Assembly: GCF_021030645.1 (NCBI RefSeq)
Contig: NZ_JACGCJ010000012.1
Coordinates: 17,731-81,730, forward strand
DNA: 64,000 bases
Direction: 5' to 3'
DNA from: Agrilactobacillus fermenti
Lineage (GTDB): Bacteria; Bacillota; Bacilli; Lactobacillales; Lactobacillaceae
Made by a program: the position numbers and the translations under genes. The number at the start of each line of letters is the position of its first letter. Positions within the stretch are counted from its first letter, which is position 1. The notes below the pieces were generated by a model that was not told the origin of the DNA, searched no databases, and worked only from the letters and a program-made list of their open reading frames with translations. This document shows positions 1 through 7,205 of the stretch, piece by piece.

Positions 1-178
1 ATCATTGAGTGAGGGGTCAAAGCCCATCTTAAGTTTTTGTTCCAATTCTTCGGCAGCATTTTTAGCCCCTAATTTTTGTACGAAAGCCAGAGTTGCTGAC
101 CTCACGATGCCTGTTGTTCTTGTCACAATAAATGATGCGAAACTCCCATTTCTTACCTTTTTTACGATAGGATGCCAT
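1..178 (-). pseudogene. Frameshifted N-terminus of phage-type tyrosine integrase (partial)
   Basis: The minus strand has ATG at 178 behind a good RBS (AAGGAGTGG) and encodes MASYRKKGKKWEFRIIY..., continuing to SGFRTK. This is the typical start of lactobacillus prophage integrases (AP2-like, arm-site DNA-binding domain). That frame stops at TAA about four codons after FRTK. The next frame continues the family pattern as LGAKNAAEELEQKLKMGFDP to the window edge. The two frames meet at the A5 run (T5 on the plus strand, 73-77), so one extra A or two missing A would explain the break. The catalytic domain is outside the window. It follows the 191-496 gene by 12 bases, as in an int operon. A sequencing error is the main alternative to true decay. 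Confidence 0.7.
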
Positions 179-190
179 AGCTACCACTCC

Positions 191-496
191 TTATTCAAAT
201 TCCAAGTTCATAACAGATTCTTCCAAACCTTCGATGACTTCATTCTCGTCGATAAATAATTGCCAGCTCTTATAATCATTTTTTCCTTTGATCGCGTGGG
301 AAAGATTATCACGGATACTACCAACAAATTGGGCTACCATCTTATCAACGGCACGATTGACCTTAGCATCGTTCCAACGTTTAGCAAACTGCCGACCGTG
401 ATTTTTTTCTTGTTGAAATTCAAGACACTTAGCTCGAAATTGTTTGATTACATCACTATTTTCATCAAGGTATTGTTCAAGTTCTGCTGTATTCAT
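191..496 (-). CDS. Small uncharacterised protein upstream of integrase, SOS box in front
   Basis: A 101-residue acidic, mostly helical protein (MNTAELEQYLDENSDVIKQF...) with no membrane segment. I do not recognise the family. The ATG at 496 has a strong RBS (GGAGG, 7 bases upstream). It ends 12 bases before the integrase start, so the two are probably co-transcribed, which suggests a role linked to the integrated element. A LexA-type box (CGAATGTATGTTCG, 508-521) lies directly upstream and overlaps the probable promoter (TTGTTT, 17 bases, TACATT on the minus strand). Induction on DNA damage together with the integrase is therefore an inference. Confidence 0.7.
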   Translation of the reverse strand: MNTAELEQYLDENSDVIKQFRAKCLEFQQEKNHGRQFAKRWNDAKVNRAVDKMVAQFVGSIRDNLSHAIKGKNDYKSWQLFIDENEVIEGLEESVMNLEFE

Positions 497-507
497 TTCT
501 TTGCCTC

Positions 508-521
508 CGAATGTATGTTCG
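508..521. promoter_or_regulatory. Putative LexA (SOS) box before the 191-496 gene
   Basis: CGAATGTATGTTCG matches the Gram-positive SOS consensus CGAAC-N4-GTTCG with one mismatch. It lies between a plausible -35 element and the RBS of the minus-strand gene, a position suited to repression. LexA itself is encoded at 43045-43662. Confidence 0.5.
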
Positions 522-535
522 TTTTAAGCGTTAAA

Positions 536-556
536 CAAAAGCCCAGAAAAGGGCTT
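536..556 (-). terminator. Short intrinsic terminator (minus strand)
   Basis: Read on the minus strand: AAGCCC, loop TTTTCT, GGGCTT followed by TTG. The 6-bp stem with a short T tail would end transcription arriving from the DUF5067 gene side. Confidence 0.5.
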
Positions 557-565
557 ATTTCAAAA

Positions 566-714
566 TTAATATCTATATCTTGGTTCAAAGTAGTTAGACA
601 AGCGCTGGTCTTCGTACAGTTGGACCGTTTTATCTTCAATCAGCTTACTAATAGAGTAGGCTTTTTTCTTTTGCTAATATTGTTTTCATTATTGCTGCGG
701 CTTCTACTTTCCAT
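566..714 (-). pseudogene. Possible 49-codon ORF interrupted by a frameshift
   Basis: On the minus strand, ATG at 714 opens a 24-codon frame (MESRSRSNNENNISKRKK...). The -1 frame continues as AYSISKLIEDKTVQLYEDQR... to TAA at 566-568. The frames meet at A AAA AAG, the dnaX-type slippery heptamer. The RBS is weak and I recognise no family. The start resembles that of the next gene (MDGRSRSQRNN). It may be a decayed remnant, a slippage-expressed peptide or nothing. It fills most of the gap between 497 and 748. Confidence 0.25.
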
Positions 715-748
715 CTCTAATCTTCGCCAAAATCAGTCAATACAACTA

Positions 749-1849
749 CTACTGTATATTGACTACTTTTGTACCTATAACATTTGAGTCAGAATTTTCA
801 AACTCAATAGTTACTGGGTTGTTATTCTTCAAATCATACGTTATCGCACCTTGAATTGTCTTACCTGGCAATAATTTCTCATGAATTGCGTCTTCTTGAG
901 TTTGGATAGGATTTTTACCTGTATCATCCGTGTTAACCATCCCAGGGCTTAAACTAACATTTGACGTGTCAGTTTTTTGTTTGGCACTTAATACCATATA
1001 AATATTTGATGGATCTTGCTCCTTTTTAGAATTATTTGTGATGTCACAATAAAGGACTAAAACTTTTTCGCCTTCAGATATAGAATCCATGACCTCTGAT
1101 TTAGTGAATTTATAAGTTAATATGCCAGCATCAAATACATTATCCTTGTAAGTCCAATGATTTGGGTCATGTGCTAAACCGCCTGAAGTTTTATTTGTTG
1201 CTTTTTCTGGTTTGCTACTGGTGGATTGAGTAGCTGAGGATGATTTAGTCTCTTTGGAAGATAAAGCTGTGCTTGTATCTACATGAGCACGGATTTTAGT
1301 TTGGCTGTCGCTACTAGTACCAGTGAAAATCAGACCAAGCGCCAATATCCCAACACTGGTCCATAACCATGCAGATTTAAATATTGGTTTATTGCCGAGA
1401 GCTATCGAATGCCAGATATAAAATAGCAAACCAATGGTTAAACCTAACCATGCCCAAAATTTTAAATCTGCAAAACTACCAGCTGTGAGGATGCTTATCA
1501 GAAATGATGTTCCCAGTAACACCAAACCAGTGATATCCCCGCCACGTCCTTGGTTCTTATGTGCCACAATATATACAATCCCTGAAGCTAAATAAAAAAT
1601 ACCAGTTAAAATACCAGCTGAACCGCTGACTTGTCCATTTTGGGAGATTGCGTTACCAATACCTGCAAGCATTGATTCAAAGAAAATATATAGTGCAAAC
1701 AGAATCAATAGTATTCCCAATACTAATTTTGTAGGTCCTAGTCCATTTGGTGATTTGTTCGGTTTTTTATTATTTGGGCGCCGATTATTTTTTGAACGTT
1801 TTCGATTTCTACTCCCATTATTTCGTTGGCTTCTGCTTCTACCATCCAT
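749..1849 (-). CDS. Multi-pass membrane protein with C-terminal DUF5067-like domain
   Basis: 366 residues. The N-terminus is very basic and N/R/K-rich (residues 1-38). Five predicted membrane segments follow (about 42-62, 82-98, 107-125, 130-150, 160-178), then a Ser/Thr/Lys linker (about 185-222). The C-terminal extracellular domain (about 228-366) has the DUF5067 pattern: WTYKDNVFDAGILTYKFTKS, a hydrophobic LVLYCDITNNS strand and a closing GAITYDLKNN strand. The start has a GGGAGGT RBS. DUF5067 proteins are common in lactobacilli near prophages and surface-stress loci and have no proven function. Its position inside an integrase-side cluster suggests accessory DNA. Confidence 0.75.
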   Translation of the reverse strand: MDGRSRSQRNNGSRNRKRSKNNRRPNNKKPNKSPNGLGPTKLVLGILLILFALYIFFESMLAGIGNAISQNGQVSGSAGILTGIFYLASGIVYIVAHKNQGRGGDITGLVLLGTSFLISILTAGSFADLKFWAWLGLTIGLLFYIWHSIALGNKPIFKSAWLWTSVGILALGLIFTGTSSDSQTKIRAHVDTSTALSSKETKSSSATQSTSSKPEKATNKTSGGLAHDPNHWTYKDNVFDAGILTYKFTKSEVMDSISEGEKVLVLYCDITNNSKKEQDPSNIYMVLSAKQKTDTSNVSLSPGMVNTDDTGKNPIQTQEDAIHEKLLPGKTIQGAITYDLKNNNPVTIEFENSDSNVIGTKVVNIQ

Positions 1850-2224
1850 TTCCCATACCTCCCAAAATTAAATGAATCTTGCCAATCATAATCTAATTCG
1901 AGAAACATAAATATTGGTACTTAACTGCATGCTTTAGACCAACTTTGTGCTGCAAAAAATGCAAGAGCACGCACGATAGAATCAAATTACAATTAAAAAT
2001 AATACTTCACAACAAATGCAGTATAACATAGCAATTCTTGCATGCACATCAAACATTTTGATTAAATAGTTACGCGATAATTTTTGATTTTTAAAGGGAA
2101 AAGTCAAGAGAAAAAATTATGATTAAAAACCAAGTTATTATGATTCGCTGTAGACATTAAAAAGCCTTGTTAAGTACGAGCTAAATACTCGTTACTAACA
2201 AGGCTTTATATAGAACTAACTAAC
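1850..2224. other. AT-rich intergenic region without a gene
   Basis: No credible reading frame is visible. The left part holds the 5' end and RBS of the 749-1849 gene. The right end holds a strong bidirectional terminator (2161-2207). The middle is AT-rich with scattered TGCAAG/TGCATGC words, and I see no confident promoter. Confidence 0.6.
2161..2207. terminator. Bidirectional intrinsic terminator
   Basis: Outer arms AAAGCCTTGTTA (2161-2172) and TAACAAGGCTTT (2196-2207) pair perfectly, and an inner CGAG/CTCG stem continues the hairpin. Minus-strand transcripts from the DUF4870 gene would end here. Confidence 0.8.
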
Positions 2225-2551
2225 TTAATGATTAGAACTTACTAGGATTTTGATACCTTTATACAAATTATAGATATATAGAAAGAAATCGAGAATAGCT
2301 ATAACGCCTATTAAGACAATCGCTACCATTCCAGTAGCCTGAGCATCTTGCATCAATAAGCCATTGATACCGATCACAACAATCAGTCCAATAGTAATAA
2401 ACGTTGGCAAAATGTGTAAAATCAAAGCATTCTTTGCATGAGACTGCACAGCAACGTTTGAAGAAAGTAACCAAACAGCTATGGGAAATAGGATCGGTGC
2501 AAATAAGATTGAAATATAAGATAAACCACTTAAAACTTTATCACCATTCAT
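2225..2551 (-). CDS. DUF4870-type small membrane protein
   Basis: 108 residues from the ATG at 2551, which has the RBS AGTGAGG. A longer frame to 2608 lacks an RBS and adds residues unlike the family. Three membrane segments are visible: LSYISILFAPILFPIAVWLL (about 8-28), LILHILPTFITIGLIVVIGI (about 44-63) and a third near 72-95. The family signature of a first helix, then a short loop containing 'SHAKNAL', fits DUF4870 proteins, which are small tri-helical membrane proteins of unknown role. It stands alone between terminators at both ends. Confidence 0.7.
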   Translation of the reverse strand: MNGDKVLSGLSYISILFAPILFPIAVWLLSSNVAVQSHAKNALILHILPTFITIGLIVVIGINGLLMQDAQATGMVAIVLIGVIAILDFFLYIYNLYKGIKILVSSNH

Positions 2552-2646
2552 AATGTAAACCTCACTTAATTTTAATGGTATGTTTGCTGTACAAACAAAT
2601 AGCAACATGATACACTTTTTAAGTCACTTTCCTCCCAAAAGTGGCA

Positions 2647-2682
2647 AATCTCTGACTATACCCGATAGTCAGAGATTTTTTT
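2647..2682. terminator. Intrinsic terminator hairpin between minus-strand genes
   Basis: Perfect 13-bp arms AATCTCTGACTAT (2647-2659) and ATAGTCAGAGATT (2665-2677) with loop ACCCG. It abuts the stop codon of the 2681-3298 gene. The T run is on the plus-strand side, and the minus-strand tail is only TTTGCC, so it may work in both directions with different strength. Confidence 0.75.
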
Positions 2683-3298
2683 AACCAGTAATATGGTATT
2701 TTTTCAGCCCGATGTAGTGCTGATCGTGTTTTGGTCCCCTAAAGCGTATCTGAATGGTGGCCTTATTTTTCAAAGTAAAGGGTATGGCCGCAGTCACAGA
2801 TCGACCAGGAGCCAACTGTTTTTTTGCTTTTGCTAGCAATTGGTAGTCGTGGATACTCGTGTCTTTATTAATGGCACGGGTCAATTTTAACAGTTGATTT
2901 TGCTGAGATACATGGGTGACCATACGCCAAACTTCATCAGGTTCAAAATAACTTGATGTCTTATTTTTTATTTTGAATTCAATCATCAAAACTGGTTGAT
3001 TATTAGCATCTGTAATAATTTTACCATTTGTCAGTTTGATTGAGACGCCCCGTGCGCTAAATAAATCAGACTTAAATTTTGCTTGCTGCAAGAATAAGGC
3101 TGATTTTTTTGCAACATGCTGTTGGCTAGTTTGCTGTAATTTTGTCTGGGAGCTTTTGGATTGATTTATTCGGATGATTCCAAAAATAAGCGAACCAACT
3201 ACCGCTAACAAAATAAAACCTAAAAACCAGTATTTTCGATAAAATTGACGTTTGTGATAATATCGTGTCTTTCGCCGACTTCTACTCATTTGCGACAT
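2681..3298 (-). CDS. Membrane-anchored protein with DUF5067-like domain
   Basis: 205 residues. A basic cytosolic start (MSQMSRSRRKTRYYHKRQF) precedes one membrane anchor (about residues 24-44, WFLGFILLAVVGSLIFGII). A Gln/Ser/Lys linker follows, then a C-terminal domain (about 70-200) with the pattern of DUF5067: FKSDLFSARGVSIKLTNGKI, VLMIEFKIKNKTS, and LAPGRSVTAAIPFTLKN. It resembles the C-terminal half of the 749-1849 protein, so the two are probably distant paralogs. RBS AAAGGAGTG. It is divergent from the 3408 operon. Function unknown; the topology suggests an extracellular domain. Confidence 0.7.
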   Translation of the reverse strand: MSQMSRSRRKTRYYHKRQFYRKYWFLGFILLAVVGSLIFGIIRINQSKSSQTKLQQTSQQHVAKKSALFLQQAKFKSDLFSARGVSIKLTNGKIITDANNQPVLMIEFKIKNKTSSYFEPDEVWRMVTHVSQQNQLLKLTRAINKDTSIHDYQLLAKAKKQLAPGRSVTAAIPFTLKNKATIQIRFRGPKHDQHYIGLKKYHITG

Positions 3299-3322
3299 GT
3301 TGGCACTCCTTTTGTACTTTTA

Positions 3323-3331
3323 ATTATAACA
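3323..3331 (-). promoter_or_regulatory. Extended -10 promoter of the 2681-3298 gene
   Basis: Minus strand TGTTATAAT is a perfect -10 with the TGn extension, about 25 bases before the start codon. No good -35 is seen. Confidence 0.4.
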
Positions 3332-3356
3332 TGTGAATTTCTCGAGTGTGGACAGT

Positions 3357-3384
3357 TTTAGAACCCCGTAAAAACTGGTATTAT
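3357..3384 (+). promoter_or_regulatory. Likely promoter of the small ORF-tetR operon
   Basis: TTTAGA, 16-base spacer, TATTAT, with TGG before the -10 (extended). It lies 24 bases before the start at 3408. Confidence 0.4.
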
Positions 3385-3407
3385 TTATGTTAATAGGAGT
3401 GAGGATC

Positions 3408-3656
3408 ATGCGAAAGAAATTTAAACGAAAACAACTCAAACAAACGCTCACACATAAGATTTATTTTTATTTGGAATTTGCCAATGGACAAATTGTCGAG
3501 ATGCCGCTGATTGTTTCTGAAAATGATGATTCTAAAAAAGAGGAAATGCTAGCACATTTAAGAAGCAAAAAGGGCAGCATACAAGATAGCGATGGTCATC
3601 TTTATGATTTTTCAGACTTGATCCACTATGAAATATATGATGAGAAGGATAAATGA
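3408..3656 (+). CDS. Uncharacterised 82-residue protein
   Basis: Start chosen at ATG 3408 because an AGGAGTGAGG RBS lies just upstream; an earlier in-frame ATG (3387) has none. The first ten residues are strongly basic (MRKKFKRKQL). The rest alternates hydrophobic and charged residues as in a small alpha/beta fold (KIYFYLEFANGQIVEMPLIV) and ends acidic. No membrane helix and no family I recognise. It is followed after 7 bases by a TetR regulator, so the two form an operon. Confidence 0.65.
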   Translation: MRKKFKRKQLKQTLTHKIYFYLEFANGQIVEMPLIVSENDDSKKEEMLAHLRSKKGSIQDSDGHLYDFSDLIHYEIYDEKDK

Positions 3657-3663
3657 ATAAAAA

Positions 3664-4311
3664 ATGGCTGACAGAAATTTATCAAAAAAGCATATCAGTC
3701 GGGATTCAAGAGTCAATAAAACATTTGAAAAGTTACGACAAGCATTTGTTGTTTTTTTGCAAAAAAATGATTTGGATGCACTAAATGTACAGAAACTAAC
3801 GGATCTTGCCCATATTACACGAGGTACTTTTTACTTACATTTTTCAGACAAAGCTGATTTTATGCAACAAATGCAAACACAGATACTAAATGACTTTTTT
3901 AACCACACAATTCATTATCTTGAAAGCTCAAAAACGGTTCAAAATTTTCCGGTATTAGATGTTGATGCTGTTTTTGAGTATACTTTTTCACATGCTGCTA
4001 TATTCAATATTTTATTAAATCAGCAAAGACAATTGTCTTTTGCAGACGAGTTAGAGACTCGTTTAATGGGATATATGCGTGAGTATATGCAGATCAACGA
4101 GCATTTGGGTGTTTTTGACCAGAATATTCCCATAAAATTGATCATTGATTTTTATAATTCCGCTTTGTTAGGTTTTTTAAAAGATTGGTTAAGAACACAT
4201 CAAATTTATTCAGCTAATTTTATGAGTCAGATTTTTATTGACCTTATTCAACAAACCAGTGACAACGGTTCAGGTATTAAGGACTTCTATTACTTTGTTG
4301 AAAAGGATTGA
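3664..4311 (+). CDS. TetR/AcrR family transcriptional regulator
   Basis: 215 residues. The N-terminal TetR helix-turn-helix is clear: LDALNVQKLTDLAHITRGTF followed by YLHFSDKADFM (about residues 38-70), where the family typically has 'VxxIxxxAxvsxgTFYxHFxxKxxLl'. The C-terminal half is helical and matches the type common in lactobacilli that resembles the DhaS/TetR_C_8 group. It would act as a dimeric repressor binding a small ligand. No transporter or enzyme target is adjacent, so the target may be its own operon (starting at 3408) or a distant gene. Its stop overlaps the -35 of the rplU promoter. Confidence 0.85.
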   Translation: MADRNLSKKHISRDSRVNKTFEKLRQAFVVFLQKNDLDALNVQKLTDLAHITRGTFYLHFSDKADFMQQMQTQILNDFFNHTIHYLESSKTVQNFPVLDVDAVFEYTFSHAAIFNILLNQQRQLSFADELETRLMGYMREYMQINEHLGVFDQNIPIKLIIDFYNSALLGFLKDWLRTHQIYSANFMSQIFIDLIQQTSDNGSGIKDFYYFVEKD

Positions 4312-4336
4312 CTAAATGATGGGTATTTGCTAATAT
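4308..4336 (+). promoter_or_regulatory. Promoter of the rplU operon
   Basis: TTGACT (4308-4313), 17-base spacer, TAATAT (4331-4336). It stands immediately before the L21 leader. Confidence 0.75.
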
Positions 4337-4344
4337 AAGTGAGT

Positions 4345-4425
4345 TGTATTTGTGAACGCCACAGCTGCAACCGCACGCTAAAGGTTTAAGCATAAGCGCC
4401 TGATGCGGCGAGTATAAGAACATAG
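4345..4425 (+). ncRNA. L21 ribosomal protein leader (autoregulatory mRNA structure)
   Basis: The segment GAACGCCACAGCTGCAACCG, followed by CACGCTAAAGG... and GCGCCTGATGCGGCG, matches my memory of the Firmicutes L21 leader. It lies between the rplU promoter and the rplU RBS (AGGAGGTG at 4424). Such leaders are thought to let L21 or another product of the operon limit its own expression. The family assignment is from pattern memory; a covariance search would settle it. Confidence 0.7.
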
Positions 4426-4440
4426 GAGGTGCACACATAC

Positions 4441-4752
4441 ATGTACGCAATTATTCAAACAGGCGGCAAACAATATAAGGTCGAAGAAGGCCAAGCAATT
4501 TATGTTGAAAAGTTAGCTGCTGAAGCTGGCGAAAAGGTAACTTTTGATCAAGTAGTACTTGTTAACAATGAAGGTGATGCCAAGATTGGCACACCAACTG
4601 TTGCAGGCGCTACTGTAACTGGGACTGTTGAAAAACAAGGTAAGGAAAAGAAAGTAGTAACTTTCAAGTACAAACCTAAAAAACACAGTCATCAAAAGAA
4701 GGGTCATCGTCAACCATATACAAAAGTTGTCGTCGATAAGATCAACGGTTAA
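4441..4752 (+). CDS. rplU: 50S ribosomal protein L21
   Basis: 103 residues, family-typical length. [18 protein letters not shown] at the start and the basic [17 protein letters not shown] near the C-terminus are diagnostic for bL21, which binds 23S rRNA near L20. The start at 4441 is 9 bases after AGGAGGTG; the frame extends 12 bases further up to an ATG that overlaps the RBS and is not credible. It is first in the rplU-prp-rpmA operon. Confidence 0.97.
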   Translation: MYAIIQTGGKQYKVEEGQAIYVEKLAAEAGEKVTFDQVVLVNNEGDAKIGTPTVAGATVTGTVEKQGKEKKVVTFKYKPKKHSHQKKGHRQPYTKVVVDKING

Positions 4753-4777
4753 TTTTTAGTGAAAATGAGATGTTTTT

Positions 4778-5137
4778 ATGATACAAGCAAATTTCTATCG
4801 TGATGAACAAGGCTACATCAGTCATTTTCGGATTACAGGTCATGCGGATTCTGGAGTTTATGGTCATGATATTGTCTGTGCTGCTGTTTCTGCAACAGCA
4901 ATTGGCACAGTTAATAGTTTACAAACTCTGGCTGGCCTGAAACCAAAGATTGCAGCAGACCAACAAAACGGTGGTTTACTGGACGTTAATATCAATTTAG
5001 ATACTAATAATGACAAACGTTTGATCAGTCAAGTTCTCTTAGAGAATTTGTACGGTACGCTTAAAAGCATCGAAACAAATTATGGCGATTATATTTCCTT
5101 AAATAATGATTCACAACAAGAAAAAATTCGGGGGTGA
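4778..5137 (+). CDS. prp: Ribosomal-processing cysteine protease Prp
   Basis: 119 residues (YsxB family). The catalytic pair is visible in [19 protein letters not shown]: His at residue 22 and Cys at 34, as in the known Prp structure. Prp removes the N-terminal extension of ribosomal protein L27 in Firmicutes, and the target gene rpmA is next and starts 5 bases later. The L27 here has the expected NLQFFA extension, so enzyme and substrate are matched. Confidence 0.93.
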   Translation: MIQANFYRDEQGYISHFRITGHADSGVYGHDIVCAAVSATAIGTVNSLQTLAGLKPKIAADQQNGGLLDVNINLDTNNDKRLISQVLLENLYGTLKSIETNYGDYISLNNDSQQEKIRG

Positions 5138-5142
5138 AACTT

Positions 5143-5439
5143 ATGTTAGAAATGAACTTACAATTCTTTGCGCACCATAAGGGTGGCGGTTCAACAGCCA
5201 ATGGTCGTGATTCTGCCGGTCGTCGTTTGGGCGCCAAAGCTGCTGATGGCCAATTAGTTACAGCTGGTTCAATCATTTTCCGTCAACGTGGCACTAAAAT
5301 TCATCCAGGTGCAAATGTTAGTCGTGGTGGCGATGATACATTATTTGCAACTGCAGAAGGCGTTGTTAAATTCGAACGTCTTGGTCGTGATAAAAAACAA
5401 GTTTCAGTTTATCCAGTTGCTGAAGCACAAGCAAAATAA
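5143..5439 (+). CDS. rpmA: 50S ribosomal protein L27 with cleavable N-terminal extension
   Basis: 98 residues from ATG 5143. The N-terminus reads [10 protein letters not shown] then [14 protein letters not shown]: the first part is the Prp cleavage sequence found in Firmicutes, and cleavage after FFA exposes the functional end that reaches the peptidyl transferase centre. RBS GGGGGTG lies 8 bases upstream. A TAA and a strong terminator follow. An ATG 9 bases earlier overlaps the end of prp and is less likely. Confidence 0.96.
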   Translation: MLEMNLQFFAHHKGGGSTANGRDSAGRRLGAKAADGQLVTAGSIIFRQRGTKIHPGANVSRGGDDTLFATAEGVVKFERLGRDKKQVSVYPVAEAQAK

Positions 5440-5452
5440 TTAAGATTATTTC

Positions 5453-5493
5453 AAAGGCTTGACACAAGATGATATGTGTTCAAGCCTTTTTTA
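5453..5493 (+). terminator. Intrinsic terminator of the rplU-prp-rpmA operon
   Basis: AAAGGCTTGA and TTCAAGCCTTT arms with an inner CACA/TGTG stem, then a T6 tail. Confidence 0.88.
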
Positions 5494-5544
5494 TCGGTAT
5501 TATTTCTGCTAGAGTAAAAGTAAATGATGAAGGTGGGTATTTGT

Positions 5545-6612
5545 ATGCAAAGATTGAACCAGTTATTTCAGCGAATGGCTGCAGATCATATTTCAAATTT
5601 TTTGATAACTAAACCGGTTAATATATATTATTTAACAGGTTTTACAGGTGAAGACAGTGCCTTATTATTACATGATCAATCGGCCACTTTGATCACCGAT
5701 TCTCGTTATATCGCACAAGCTCACCGTCAATTATCTAATGAAATTAGCATATTCGAGCAGAAACGGGGGCTCTTTACCGATTTAAATCAATGGATTCCCA
5801 AATACGGGGCACTCGCATTCGAAAGTAATTTTGTGCTATTTCATGATTTTCAAAATCTAAAGGCTAACTTACCGGAGACAGAGTTAATACCACTAAATGG
5901 GTTCATCGAAGTTCAACGGGAAGTTAAGGATGCTCAAGAAATCGAATTAATTCAAACAGCTTGTCAAATCGCTGATGATTGTTTTGATCATATTATTCAG
6001 TTTATTAAACCAGGTTTAACAGAATTAGCGGTAGCAAATGAAATGGCTTATTATATGCGGTCACAAGGCGCATCCGATGTTTCATTTGAAACAATTGTAG
6101 CTTCAGGCTATCGTTCTGCTTGGCCACATGGATCTGCTAGTGATAAGGAAATTGCTAATAATGAATTGATCACATTAGATTATGGCTGTTTTTATAAAGG
6201 CTATACTTCTGATATTACTCGTACGGTTGCTTTGGGAACAGTTGATCCAGAATTGGAAAAAATTTATAATATTGTCTTAACGGCTAATAAAGCTGTTCTT
6301 GATATGGTCAAACCTGGTGTGACCGGTGCAGAGATTGATGCTGCTGCTCGAAATATTATCAATGATGCCGGCTATGGGGCACAATTTGGCCATGGGACTG
6401 GCCATAGTATCGGTCTTGAAATTCATGAGGGCCCTGGCGCATTTGGTTCATATAAAGCGCAGGCTCAGGTGGTTGGTAATGTTGAAACTGATGAACCCGG
6501 AATCTATTTAGAAGGCAAAGGTGGCGTTCGAATTGAAGATGATTTGTTTATCACCCCTGAAGGTAATCAGCTTTTAACGCATGCGCCTAAAGAGAACTTA
6601 TTACATATTTAA
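5545..6612 (+). CDS. M24 family Xaa-Pro peptidase (YqhT/PepP-like)
   Basis: 355 residues from ATG 5545, with RBS AAGGTGG nine bases before. An ATG at 5524 has no RBS. An N-terminal creatinase-like domain (to about residue 125) is followed by the pita-bread metallopeptidase domain. Metal ligands are visible: LDYGCFYKGYTSDITRTV (two Asp), GHGTGHSIGLEIHEGP (His), EPGIYLEGKGGVRIED (two Glu). It probably removes N-terminal residues preceding proline in the cytosol, useful in peptide nutrition. In relatives efp follows; here a terminator and yqhY follow instead. Confidence 0.88.
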   Translation: MQRLNQLFQRMAADHISNFLITKPVNIYYLTGFTGEDSALLLHDQSATLITDSRYIAQAHRQLSNEISIFEQKRGLFTDLNQWIPKYGALAFESNFVLFHDFQNLKANLPETELIPLNGFIEVQREVKDAQEIELIQTACQIADDCFDHIIQFIKPGLTELAVANEMAYYMRSQGASDVSFETIVASGYRSAWPHGSASDKEIANNELITLDYGCFYKGYTSDITRTVALGTVDPELEKIYNIVLTANKAVLDMVKPGVTGAEIDAAARNIINDAGYGAQFGHGTGHSIGLEIHEGPGAFGSYKAQAQVVGNVETDEPGIYLEGKGGVRIEDDLFITPEGNQLLTHAPKENLLHI

Positions 6613-6633
6613 AAACAAGTTCTTAGAGAAACT

Positions 6634-6664
6634 CAGTATTTCAATAGTCAAAGACTGTTTTTTT
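6634..6664 (+). terminator. Intrinsic terminator after the M24 peptidase
   Basis: CAGT-A-TTT and AAA-G-ACTG arms with one mismatch, loop CAATAGTC, then T7. Confidence 0.65.
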
Positions 6665-6673
6665 CGTTATAAT
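6645..6673 (+). promoter_or_regulatory. Possible promoter of the yqhY-nusB unit
   Basis: A perfect TATAAT (6668-6673) has only a weak -35 (TAGTCA) 17 bases upstream, inside the terminator hairpin of the preceding gene. Confidence 0.4.
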
Positions 6674-6755
6674 CAATAGATAGTAGCTAACGAACGTAAA
6701 ATATACTTATTTTGTAACTTACGGAATTTTAATTTTTGATGATTGGAGTGCAATC

Positions 6756-7205
6756 ATGGCTGAAAATACAAATATCGTTTTGCAAGAGTTAGATAACGGT
6801 AAAGGACGCATTGAAATTGCGCCTGAAGTTTTAGAAGTTCTACTAGGTATTGCCGCTTCCCAAATTGAAGGTGTTTATGAGATGCGGGGAACTTTAAAAA
6901 ATAATATTAATGAGTGGTTCGGTCATATCAACCATGGTAAAGGTGTTTCGGTTAGTTTGGTAGATGGCCATTTATTCGTAGATGTTTATGCTTACTTGCG
7001 TTATGGTGTTTCGGTGCCTAAAGTAGCTATGAGCATGCAAAAAACACTTAAAGAGCAGCTTTTATATATGACTGATCTTGTGATTGATCAAATTAATATT
7101 CACGTTGTTGGTGTCATCCCAGAAAAGGCCGCACCAACGATCGATCCAAATAGTTTATTTACTGATGACACAATAGAAGACACAGAAGATGGGAAAGATT
7201 CATGA
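6756..7205 (+). CDS. yqhY: Asp23/Gls24 family envelope stress protein (YqhY)
   Basis: 149 residues. The Asp23 domain (about 15-115) is clear: IEIAPEVLEVLLGIAASQIE, VYEMRG, VDVYAYLRYGVSVPKVA and INIHVVGVIPE. An acidic tail follows. RBS TTGGAGTG. In Firmicutes this protein is encoded beside nusB, as here (4-base overlap), and mutants show disturbed fatty acid synthesis, hence the proposed link to acetyl-CoA carboxylase control. A second family member is at 27533. No function beyond this is visible. Confidence 0.9.
   Translation: MAENTNIVLQELDNGKGRIEIAPEVLEVLLGIAASQIEGVYEMRGTLKNNINEWFGHINHGKGVSVSLVDGHLFVDVYAYLRYGVSVPKVAMSMQKTLKEQLLYMTDLVIDQINIHVVGVIPEKAAPTIDPNSLFTDDTIEDTEDGKDS

Noticed and set aside
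260..787. Plus-strand frame of 175 codons with hydrophobic stretches
   Set aside because: It runs antisense across the 191-496 gene and the small minus-strand remnant, has no RBS, and its hydrophobicity comes from the reverse of A/G-rich coding sequence.
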